64,000 nucleotides of DNA from Natrinema salinisoli (GTDB taxonomy: Archaea; Halobacteriota; Halobacteria; Halobacteriales; Natrialbaceae): assembly GCF_020405205.1 (NCBI RefSeq), contig NZ_CP084471.1, forward strand, positions 49,815 through 113,814, given 5' to 3'. The notes below the pieces were generated by a model that saw only the letters and a program-made list of their open reading frames with translations, made no database searches and was not told where the DNA came from. Numbering within the stretch: position 1 is the stretch's first letter; every line of letters begins with the position of its first letter. Positions 1 through 7,674 of the stretch are shown piece by piece. The position numbers and the translations under genes were made by a program.

Positions 1-615
1 CTCGCGGGCGGCGGTGCCTTGCTCGACATCGGCGTCCACGCGCTCGACCTCGCACTCTACGCGCTCGACTTCCCTGAGATCGTCGAAGTAAGCGGCGTCT
101 TGCGGACGACCTTTGGAACCACTGAAGAGTACGCTGATCCCGATGGATTCGGCGACAACTGGGACGCCGAGGCGGAGACCTACGAGGTCGACGACTCCGT
201 CAGCGCCTTCATCCGCTGTGCGGACGGCCAAACCATCTCGCTTGAGGCCGCGTGGGCGACCAACCGCGAGGAGAGCATGGATTTCCGCGTGCGCGGCACC
301 GAGGCGGGCGCCCAGTTCGACATCGGCGACACCGACCTGCGGATCCTCGAGGCCGGAACGGCCGGCTGCGATCACTACACCAACGTCGACATGACCGGTG
401 ACGCCGCGGTGACCGGTTACGGCGAACAGGACGAACAGTTCCTCGCAGCCGTCGCTGCGGGCGCGACGCCGGAGACGAATACCGTCGAGGAGACCCTGAC
501 CGTCCAGCGCGTGATCGACGCGATTTACCGCTCAAGCGAGACGGGTCGTGTGATCCAGCTCAAAGAGTCCCCACCGGTGGAGCCCCGACTCGAGCAGGCG
601 GCACAACTCGACTGA
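1..615 (+). CDS. Gfo/Idh/MocA family oxidoreductase, C-terminal part (5' truncated by window)
   Basis: The reading frame is open from base 1, so the gene begins before the window and only about 204 C-terminal residues are visible. The stretch GGALLDIGVHALDLALYAL matches the Gfo/Idh/MocA signature, in which a conserved Asp and His just after the Rossmann domain shape the active site. The rest fits the C-terminal beta-sheet substrate domain, ending in the usual VIDAIYRSSETGR helix. Family members are NAD(P)-dependent dehydrogenases of sugars and polyols, and the substrate cannot be read here. No downstream gene appears co-transcribed. Confidence 0.85.
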   Translation, partial: LAGGGALLDIGVHALDLALYALDFPEIVEVSGVLRTTFGTTEEYADPDGFGDNWDAEAETYEVDDSVSAFIRCADGQTISLEAAWATNREESMDFRVRGTEAGAQFDIGDTDLRILEAGTAGCDHYTNVDMTGDAAVTGYGEQDEQFLAAVAAGATPETNTVEETLTVQRVIDAIYRSSETGRVIQLKESPPVEPRLEQAAQLD

Positions 616-680
616 TTGGGGTTGAATACGACTAGTGGATGTCGTCAGCACAGACCAACGAATCCTAGAATTAACCGGTG

Positions 681-951
681 TCCGTTGCAGTTGTTCAAGT
701 TATCGCTGCCATTGCAGACCAGAATTTAGAAGCCAGAAACGAGAATGAAGAAGATACTGGACTCAAACCACTCTACAACACGGTTAATACAGATATCATA
801 AATGAGTCATTCCATGATGTGGCAGATGGATCTTAGCCTGTAGGCAAAGTAGCATTCGTACACTGTGGATATGAGGTGGTTGTCGAGAGCTCTAGTGAAA
901 TAGTATTGATACTATCCCCCAACTGGAGAATATCTACTCAGCACTAAATAT
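681..951 (+). pseudogene. Decayed HalOD1-domain gene
   Basis: This frame reads VIAAIADQNLEARNENEEDT, then GLKPLYNTVNTDIINESFHD, then after an in-frame TAG (834-836) KVAFVHCGYEVVVES. That is the HalOD1 order: an N-terminal helix, a PLYxxVxxDxL core and a V.F.Y.GY.V.V strand pair. The stop and the lack of a start codon make it a pseudogene. HalOD1 is a small haloarchaeal output domain of unknown biochemical role. An intact member lies at 20030-20344. Confidence 0.6.
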
Positions 952-1016
952 TTCATACCTGTGAATCTCTACCCCAACTTTCTACTTATCTGAATACATG
1001 TCTCCTCAGATGACGA

Positions 1017-1682
1017 TCAATCATCGAAATCTTCGGGCTCTGAACGAATCGTGTGTTCAATAAGTGTATCCAGTCCCCGCCGCATCCGCCGGCCGAGCGC
1101 AGACGAAGAGATCTCGAACTCCTCAGCCAACTCTTCGAGTGTGGTATTACGTGGCTCGTTAAAGTAGCCTTGCTCGTGCGCTCGAACGAGTACGTCGCGC
1201 TGAGCAGCGGTCAATTCGAACTGGTCAGCCGGATCGTCCAGCTCTTCTCGATAGAGACGGTGAAGGTGGAACTGTATTCCTTTTTTTTGGCAGACATCAC
1301 GGACGTCCCTTAGGGTATCGAGAGAGGGGATACGAGCACGAAAGTAAGACTCCTCATGTGTGGTCGTAACGTCAAGAAATCCAACATCAGACTCAGCAGC
1401 CTTGGGATAGAGCAGATCCGGGACGGTTTCTTTGGGGTGAGTCACACGATACAAGCGCCGGTCGTCTATTTCTGTAAGGCAAGCGTAATCTTTGACTGTG
1501 GAACTTGCCTGTAGGCTCGATTCGAAAGCATCGAAATTATCACCCGAAGCCCAGAAAACGCGTATCCCTTCACCCGCTGGTGTCATATGTACGTCCTCGT
1601 TGTACAACACCATCTCTGGGACCGATTCGAGCGGTTCCTGAACCAATGGAGAGATAATGCTAAACTCGGCGATCAAACTCAT
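1017..1682 (-). CDS. Bacterio-opsin-activator-like HTH_10 transcriptional regulator
   Basis: This 221-residue protein has the two-part build of small Bat-like haloarchaeal regulators. Residues 1 to about 150 form a sensor-like beta-rich domain. The C-terminus (about 160-215) is an HTH_10 domain: LTAAQRDVLVRAHEQGYFNEPR, then TTLEELAEEFEISSSALGRRMRRG. Members activate or repress nearby genes in response to redox, light or metabolites; the ligand here is unknown. It is monocistronic, with AT-rich sequence upstream, and its target may be the downstream transfer operon or an unlinked gene. Confidence 0.85.
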   Translation of the reverse strand: MSLIAEFSIISPLVQEPLESVPEMVLYNEDVHMTPAGEGIRVFWASGDNFDAFESSLQASSTVKDYACLTEIDDRRLYRVTHPKETVPDLLYPKAAESDVGFLDVTTTHEESYFRARIPSLDTLRDVRDVCQKKGIQFHLHRLYREELDDPADQFELTAAQRDVLVRAHEQGYFNEPRNTTLEELAEEFEISSSALGRRMRRGLDTLIEHTIRSEPEDFDD

Positions 1683-2111
1683 TCTTCTTCCCTTCTATAC
1701 GAAGCGCACGACGTTGGTGCATTGATTGGGTCAGACAGGGCGATGATAGTCTCTGTCCACGAATAGTACTCTCCAAACCGATAACACGCATTAGTTCACC
1801 ATTTAGCGGATATTCTCTTATCATCGGTTCACTCGAGACACTATTACGCACCGGAGGTATTGAATCCCCTCTGATCCCATTATCTGGACTACAACAACGA
1901 AGATGACGATTTGAAACTACGATCGAGTAGCACCCGAATGAGTCTTGCAATCTCCTCAAACACTGTCTATTTGGACCAGTTTGAGAACATTGTTTTGTTG
2001 GTTCCTTTGCTGGATTGGTTCATATTTCACTAATCAAAAAATATATTTACGCCCCCATGAATAAGGCAGTATGCACCGGGACTGAGCCGGTGTATACCCA
2101 GATTCGCATGT
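1683..2111. other. Promoter region of the transfer operon; no gene seen
   Basis: No convincing ORF. An AT-rich stretch with a TATA-like run (about 2035-2048) is followed at 2069-2097 by an imperfect inverted repeat, GTATGCACCGG ... CCGGTGTATAC (10 of 11 positions pair), ending 14 bases before the ATG at 2112. It could be a 5'-UTR hairpin or an operator for the long downstream operon. Confidence 0.5.
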
Positions 2112-2390
2112 ATGATCACACGGTCAGTCACTATCGAAGAGATCGATGACCTGTTCCTGATGTGGAACGACCACATCAACGGCTCTGCCCTCTATCGTCG
2201 CGCACTCCGCGAGGAGATGGACGTTCGAGGTATCGATCCTGATGAACTCCGTGACCTCTTCGAGCGGGCCCGCGAGCAGGGCTATATACTCGAAGAGATC
2301 GCTGAAAACACTAACCGATTCGCCGATCTCCAGTCGCTCGTGGGGGATCAGCAATACCAGCCTACGGCCGGAGATACCACTGATGAGTAA
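2112..2390 (+). CDS. Small acidic protein, first gene of the transfer operon
   Basis: A 92-residue soluble, mainly helical acidic protein that I do not recognise. It has no signal peptide or cysteine motif. RALREEMDVRGIDPDELRDL looks like a helical or HTH-like segment. The gene opens the co-directional transfer cluster and ends 6 bp before the next gene, so it is probably translated from the same mRNA. By position it could be a small regulator or accessory factor of the transfer apparatus, which is inference only. Confidence 0.65.
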   Translation: MITRSVTIEEIDDLFLMWNDHINGSALYRRALREEMDVRGIDPDELRDLFERAREQGYILEEIAENTNRFADLQSLVGDQQYQPTAGDTTDE

Positions 2391-2396
2391 CTCGCT

Positions 2397-2816
2397 ATGT
2401 CCCAGGATATCAACTCCTCCGAACCCGAACGTAGCACCGAAGCGGAGCCAACAACGACGAGTAGAATCCCGAAACAAGCCGCACTCACCATCGTCCTCCT
2501 GAGTCTGTTTGCCGTACAGACTGTCGCAGCACAGAGTAACGCAGTCTGTAGTGCGGATAACCTACCCAGCATGATTGAGGGTTTCTTCCAGCTAACCACT
2601 GCACTGGGAATCGTCGGCCTCGCCATTGTCTGGCAGGCAGACTCCCTTATCGAGATGTTTACCCTCAATCCGGAGCAGAAGAAGGGGCTCAAGCGTCACA
2701 AGCGCTCGGCGATGAAATCCGCAGTCATCCTCGTCGTTCTCGGCCCACTGTACACCGTCGCCGGGTCGATGATGAGCCTTCCGCTGGCACAGTGCGTCGA
2801 CCTCGTCCCTTGGTAG
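2397..2816 (+). CDS. Small membrane protein, possible VirB2/TrbC-like pilin
   Basis: 139 residues with three hydrophobic segments: one at about 28-45 ending AVQTVAAQS, which looks like a signal peptide cleavage site, and two more at about 62-85 and 105-130. A cleaved signal followed by two membrane helices separated by a basic loop (KKGLKRHKRS) is the layout of VirB2/TrbC-type pilins. Its place just before the VirB6- and VirB4-like genes supports that. No sequence motif proves it, and an unrelated small membrane protein remains possible. Confidence 0.6.
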   Translation: MSQDINSSEPERSTEAEPTTTSRIPKQAALTIVLLSLFAVQTVAAQSNAVCSADNLPSMIEGFFQLTTALGIVGLAIVWQADSLIEMFTLNPEQKKGLKRHKRSAMKSAVILVVLGPLYTVAGSMMSLPLAQCVDLVPW

Positions 2817-2832
2817 CCACCCAGCTATCGTC

Positions 2833-4575
2833 ATGATCCCCATGTCCCACCGAAAACTCTCCGTGTTCATGGCTGCCGTGCTCGTGACAAGTATAGTAAC
2901 GGGTATTGTCACAGCCGATCCGCCGCGGCCGGGCACGGAGGGGAACGGGCTCACTGAAAACGAGTCTGCATCGCTGTGGTCGCACGATGCGGACAACTAT
3001 ATCTCCCAAAAAGAGTACCGCCAGCAATACGGCGAGCCCCGCTCCGCCGTCCACCAAGTCGCTAATGGGACAGATGTTACGTTCAAACGGCCGCCGGAAA
3101 TCGCTGCAACGTGGACGCGAAACGACTTCGAGGACCTCGACGCCGGCAACGCAGACACCTCCGTACATCCGCCACACGCGGACCTCGAGGACGGCGTCTT
3201 CATCGAGGACGCTCATACCACGATCTTCGCTGTCCACCCCTCCACACGAGGACACCTCGAGTCCAGCGAGGCGCCGCTCTATATCGCACCGAACGGAACG
3301 ATTCGGGGTTTCATCGACTATCGTGTTCGAGTCCCCAACGGAAATTCCTCTGAGAACGCGACTACTGAGTGGTCGCTTACGGAGCACGAGATCGAAGAAA
3401 TCCGATTGAAGAACGATCAAGAGGTCATCGCAGAGCAGGATAGATCCCATACGCCGACTCTCAACTACCAGATCGAGGACGCCTGGAGTGCGACTCTCAC
3501 GCTTGAAGCGGATATTAACGTCCGTCTGAAGAAGACTACCCAGATTGGACGAGACAATCAAACAGACGTCACCGTCACCTACCAGACGGAATCGCGTACC
3601 GTCTCGGATTCAATCGACGTCGAGATCTATGACTTCTCGGCATCCACCTATTATGCCGAGTATCCCAACGGGGATTCCGGCGTTGCCACCTTCCAGTCTC
3701 GGCCGTGGCAGGGATATACCTTGACTGAGGATGGTGATACGAGGGTTCGTGGAGTCTGGCGGTTCTACACCGCTCGAAACACCAACTGGGATACGCTCGT
3801 TCGGTCGAACCGGACGGATAGCGCTACAGTCGGATCCGATGCGATTCCGGTCTACGTCCATGCGTATCCATCACGTATCGGTCCGCGTGCCGAGCCAGTT
3901 CGAAACGGCCCGGAACTCATCGATACGTGGGGAATTGACCGCCCATCACCGGTCGGTACCATTGGAGAGAACATCAACATCGACATCGCCAACCAATCGT
4001 ACACGACGACGTATGGGGTCGCGGTACGTGCCGAAAACGTCGACCGCGAAGCTCTCCAGGTAGCCGGAATCGTCCGAGGGGTGAATGCCTCGATCATCGA
4101 GCCAGAGGGAGGATCCCAGCGACAGCTTCGGCGTAGCAACCTCTCCATGGAGGTCATCAAGCAGAATCAATCGCAGGCGACTATCCGGCTTGAACTCCGA
4201 GATAATCAGACCGGTACACCGATTAAACTCGACGATAGCCGGCAGTATCCAATCGGTGGAGTCACCCGGAACGGGCACATCACCGTCGCGAATCAGCGTG
4301 TCGAAACCAACGCGTCCGGGGTCGCTACCGTGACGATTGATGAACTGGGCATCTACACGGCTCGATATCACCCAGGTCCGTGGCTTAGCCATAATCCCGC
4401 ATACGTGAGTGACACCGCGACCACTCGCTGGCACCCATTAGGGACGATCGAGGGATGGTTCGCTCTCGTATTCGAGGTTGGCTGGCAGCTCCTCCCGTTC
4501 TTCGTGATGTTCTACGCAGGCAAACGACTTCTGCGGATGCTCGGTCCAGAAGACATCTTCCAACGAAACCCATGA
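2833..4575 (+). CDS. Large secreted, membrane-anchored surface protein of the transfer operon
   Basis: 580 residues. The N-terminus (MSHRKLSVFMAAVLVTSIV) is a signal peptide, and a second in-frame ATG lies three codons in. The body is a beta-rich extracellular domain with many N-glycosylation sequons (NGT, NSS, NAT, NQT, NAS, NQS). One hydrophobic helix near residues 545-570 precedes a short basic tail (GKRLLRML), so most of the chain should face outside. I do not recognise the family. In context it could be the exposed adhesin or channel component. Its stop overlaps the next start (ATGA). Confidence 0.75.
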   Translation: MIPMSHRKLSVFMAAVLVTSIVTGIVTADPPRPGTEGNGLTENESASLWSHDADNYISQKEYRQQYGEPRSAVHQVANGTDVTFKRPPEIAATWTRNDFEDLDAGNADTSVHPPHADLEDGVFIEDAHTTIFAVHPSTRGHLESSEAPLYIAPNGTIRGFIDYRVRVPNGNSSENATTEWSLTEHEIEEIRLKNDQEVIAEQDRSHTPTLNYQIEDAWSATLTLEADINVRLKKTTQIGRDNQTDVTVTYQTESRTVSDSIDVEIYDFSASTYYAEYPNGDSGVATFQSRPWQGYTLTEDGDTRVRGVWRFYTARNTNWDTLVRSNRTDSATVGSDAIPVYVHAYPSRIGPRAEPVRNGPELIDTWGIDRPSPVGTIGENINIDIANQSYTTTYGVAVRAENVDREALQVAGIVRGVNASIIEPEGGSQRQLRRSNLSMEVIKQNQSQATIRLELRDNQTGTPIKLDDSRQYPIGGVTRNGHITVANQRVETNASGVATVTIDELGIYTARYHPGPWLSHNPAYVSDTATTRWHPLGTIEGWFALVFEVGWQLLPFFVMFYAGKRLLRMLGPEDIFQRNP

Positions 4576-5432
4576 CACAGAAGAATCCACGAGTCAGTAG
4601 GCGAACCGCTCTCCGAACACTCACAGGCGCTGCATTCGTGAACGTTGCTGGCTGCCTGAACAACGATGGAGGCTCTGGAACGCCTGGTAACAGAACTACT
4701 TCGCTAGACGGCCAGGGTCCGCTCCAACGCATCGCTGTCGACGGGACAACGCTTGTCGTTGAGCTCTCGGAAGAAGCCGATGTTGATCAGGTCAACCTCA
4801 TCCAGCCGGACGGAGGGCTGTTCGGACAGCGTGATGTGGTCACAGGTTCCCAACAGGTCTCGTTCGAAATTGGAACAACGTATGTCCCCGGTGAGTATCG
4901 TGTACTCGCTTTAGAAGGCGAAGAGACTGTAGGGGAGTCTTCCCTGTCCATCCAGCCTAATCTCAGAATCATGGAAATGGGAATGGGGAAGAATCAGCCT
5001 GAAAAGATGTGGAATAGCTCAAGTGACAAAATCACTAAAGAGGCCTTCGTATCTGTCGAAAACCGAGGGAGTGGTCCAGATGCGATCACGCAGTTCCTCT
5101 TCGTTGGAGATGTCCCATATCCCTCAGATGAGGAAGGAACGAACTACGCCGACAACGATGAAATCAGTGGCATATACGACCCCGACAGGGATACAGAAGT
5201 TGATGAAGTGGTCATAGAACCGGGAGAGAAGCTTACACTGTACAGTTACCGTTCACCGTTTGCGTTCATGCGAGGAGAGGGGACTTCGTGTGAGAGCGAA
5301 GAACAAAACGGGAGCTTCGAAGTCATCTTGGAAACACAAGTAGGAGCTGACCGAGTTTCTAAGTCTTACAGTATCCACTACTCTGCGTCAGAAGAGTTCG
5401 ATAATTGCGAGATCACAATTAGTGAGGACTAA
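4572..5432 (+). CDS. Tat-exported lipoprotein of the transfer operon
   Basis: 286 residues from the ATG at 4572, which overlaps the previous stop by ATGA; an upstream in-frame ATG at 4455 lies deep in the previous gene and is rejected. The N-terminus carries a twin-arginine signal (SRRTALRTLTGAAF) and a lipobox (VAGC), so it should be exported folded and anchored by a lipidated Cys. The mature part is a beta-sandwich-like acidic domain I do not recognise. It may be an outer-face accessory of the secretion apparatus. Confidence 0.75.
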   Translation: MTQKNPRVSRRTALRTLTGAAFVNVAGCLNNDGGSGTPGNRTTSLDGQGPLQRIAVDGTTLVVELSEEADVDQVNLIQPDGGLFGQRDVVTGSQQVSFEIGTTYVPGEYRVLALEGEETVGESSLSIQPNLRIMEMGMGKNQPEKMWNSSSDKITKEAFVSVENRGSGPDAITQFLFVGDVPYPSDEEGTNYADNDEISGIYDPDRDTEVDEVVIEPGEKLTLYSYRSPFAFMRGEGTSCESEEQNGSFEVILETQVGADRVSKSYSIHYSASEEFDNCEITISED

Positions 5433-5434
5433 CA

Positions 5435-6550
5435 ATGGTGGACCTAATTGATGTCATCCTAGAGGGGTTCAAAGACATCGTAGATTGGGTAATCAGCCTC
5501 TTCATGGAGGGGCTGAACACTGGTTATGAAACCCTATCTGAGGAGATGTTTAGAACCCCCACGCCTGAAACGGAGGGTGCATTTGTCTTTGGTGCGCCAA
5601 CAAACGGACCCTGGCCAGCAATTCGTGATGCGTTGGTCGGGGGGGAAATTCTGCTTATTTCTCTACTTCTTTTGGTAATGTGTGTGCAAGGACGACACAC
5701 GGTTCGGATATTCAATATTGGAAGTGCCTATGAAGCGAGGCGGACAAAGAAGACCGCTTGGGTTGGTGCATTCCTCATTATCAGTTGGTACTGGGTGAGT
5801 GTTCTCGGCCTCTACATCGTCGACGGATTCACTATTGCGTTGATGCCGAGTCTGGACTCCCTAGGTGATGCGATGCTGAATTTCCTCAAAGAGTCACTGA
5901 CGAACCCCGGACTTGCATTCGTGTTCGCGATTATTGGTGGCCTCTCAATGTGGGCACTTGAGGCCCTATATTACATCCGGGAGGTTTTGCTCTACGTGTA
6001 TGTCTACGGAATGCCGTTAGCGTTCGCCCTCGCATACGGTAATATTCCAGTCCTTTCCGACATCGCGATGGGATTTTCCAAGCGATTTGTTCCTCTAGCA
6101 GTTCTTCCCCTTCCAGCAGCAGTCGTATTCAAAGGATACGATCTGCTCTACTCAGAAGGGGCTCTTTCTCCAAATAGTGCGTTTCTGAAGTACTTAGTTG
6201 CTGCTTCATTACCTCTCATCGCGGTCTATCTCACTTGGAAGACCTTCAAATTCGCAACCCCGCTGACCGCTAAGGTCCTTGGAGGTGCGACAAAAGGAGC
6301 GGCTCTTGTCGGCGGCGTGGCTGCCGGGGCCTACATCGGCGGCGCTGGCGTCGCGACGACCGCCGCTCGGTGGGGCCCGAAAGCCGCCGCGGGCCACGCT
6401 CTTGCCCAGAAGGCTGCTGCTCGAGGCGGGCATACCGGTGAGGGAGGAGACGCACCATCATACCGCCGCACGGAAAACGACCCCGGTGGAGTCACAGCGG
6501 AGACAGCGAGTGACAGCCGTGGAATGGACTTTGACCGAGGTATCCACTAA
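5435..6550 (+). CDS. Polytopic membrane protein, VirB6/TrbL-like
   Basis: 371 residues with about seven hydrophobic segments, including LISLLLLVMCV, GAFLIISWYWVSVLGLYIV and YLVAASLPLIAVYLTW. A glycine/alanine-rich segment (about 280-330) and a polar tail (to 371) follow. Many helices plus a Gly/Ala-rich C-terminal segment are typical of the VirB6/TrbL inner-membrane channel component. The position directly before the ATPase genes agrees. The assignment rests on topology and context, not on a catalytic motif. Confidence 0.65.
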   Translation: MVDLIDVILEGFKDIVDWVISLFMEGLNTGYETLSEEMFRTPTPETEGAFVFGAPTNGPWPAIRDALVGGEILLISLLLLVMCVQGRHTVRIFNIGSAYEARRTKKTAWVGAFLIISWYWVSVLGLYIVDGFTIALMPSLDSLGDAMLNFLKESLTNPGLAFVFAIIGGLSMWALEALYYIREVLLYVYVYGMPLAFALAYGNIPVLSDIAMGFSKRFVPLAVLPLPAAVVFKGYDLLYSEGALSPNSAFLKYLVAASLPLIAVYLTWKTFKFATPLTAKVLGGATKGAALVGGVAAGAYIGGAGVATTAARWGPKAAAGHALAQKAAARGGHTGEGGDAPSYRRTENDPGGVTAETASDSRGMDFDRGIH

Positions 6551-6552
6551 CG

Positions 6553-7674
6553 ATGTCGATCGACAAAGACGCAGCCGCACGACGTATCATGGATCAGTTC
6601 GGTGAGGAGAGTCGTATCCCCTACCTCAACATCGAGGAGGGTGACGTGGGTATCTTGATCGCCTTTCCGATCATCGGCCTGTTCATCGCCGGCCTGACCG
6701 GCATCGAATCATTGGCCCTCCCATTCGTCGCGGGTGGCTTCGGCTTCGGCGTCGCGATCGTCTACGTCTCACCCGATTACGTGAATGCATGGACGTGGAC
6801 GAAGGACGTCTATCGATACGCGAAGCGGCCTCAGATCACGTTCAGCGCACCTGAAGAAGCCGACAGTAGCACCAACGAGACGGAACGGAACGAGGGCGGG
6901 CTCGCAAACTACACACCGTTCAAGCCGGACGAACGAACCCAGGATCTTACGAACATCGAGCGAGCGTGGCCGGGCGCTGGCGCGATTCAACGTGCCGACG
7001 GGACAATGGAGGCGTTCATCGAGATTGATCCGGACAACATGGACTTCGCGATGTCCGACGACTGGGCTCAACTTCAGGAAGCTGGCGAAGAATTTGCCAA
7101 CAAAGAACTGGACTCGAAGCTCAAGCTCCATGCGACAACGCGCTCGTTCCCTGTCGAACAGATTACGGAGACCATTGAGGATCGACTGAACGACGAAGAC
7201 GTCACGGAAAATCCGATCTTCAAAGAACTCCTCGAGGAATATCGGGAGACCCGCCCCAAAGAGATGCGTGAACGGGGCATCCAGCAGGTTCGCTACTACG
7301 TTGGTGTCGAGGTCACGCCGCTGGAGGTCTACGATCGTTTCCGTGACGAGGGTACTCCTGCCGAGAAGCTGACCCAGTTCCCCGTCATCGGGTTCCTGTT
7401 CAATCCGTTCGTCACTCGCCGTGAGGACCTCACCGACGTCGAACGCCGCGCTCAGATGTTCGAGAAGCTTGACAGCCGAGTCAACGACGTCCGTGCCGAG
7501 TTCATCCAGCAAGCATCCGGGTGGTCAGCACGACGACTCAGCACGGTCGAGCTGTTCGTCCTGAATATGGACTTCTGGAACGGTCGCGAACACGACTACG
7601 ACGAAGCGGAACGCGTCATTCGTGAACATCCCATCATTGGCCACTCGCGCCGGGAGGATGACCACGATGCGTGA
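6553..7674 (+). CDS. Transfer-associated protein with N-terminal membrane hairpin (VirB3/PrgI-like)
   Basis: 373 residues. Two membrane helices sit near residues 30-75 (VGILIAFPIIGLFIAGLTGI and a second after a short loop), then a large soluble acidic domain. A two-helix hairpin immediately upstream of a VirB4-type ATPase is the usual place of VirB3/PrgI proteins, and the soluble part may match the N-terminal domain of VirB4. The gene overlaps the next one by 8 bp. I am confident that it belongs to the transfer module but not of the exact homologue. Confidence 0.65.
   Translation: MSIDKDAAARRIMDQFGEESRIPYLNIEEGDVGILIAFPIIGLFIAGLTGIESLALPFVAGGFGFGVAIVYVSPDYVNAWTWTKDVYRYAKRPQITFSAPEEADSSTNETERNEGGLANYTPFKPDERTQDLTNIERAWPGAGAIQRADGTMEAFIEIDPDNMDFAMSDDWAQLQEAGEEFANKELDSKLKLHATTRSFPVEQITETIEDRLNDEDVTENPIFKELLEEYRETRPKEMRERGIQQVRYYVGVEVTPLEVYDRFRDEGTPAEKLTQFPVIGFLFNPFVTRREDLTDVERRAQMFEKLDSRVNDVRAEFIQQASGWSARRLSTVELFVLNMDFWNGREHDYDEAERVIREHPIIGHSRREDDHDA

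Noticed and set aside
1660..1959. 99-residue minus-strand ORF next to the HTH_10 gene
   Set aside because: Composition is non-coding and it overlaps the regulator's start and promoter.
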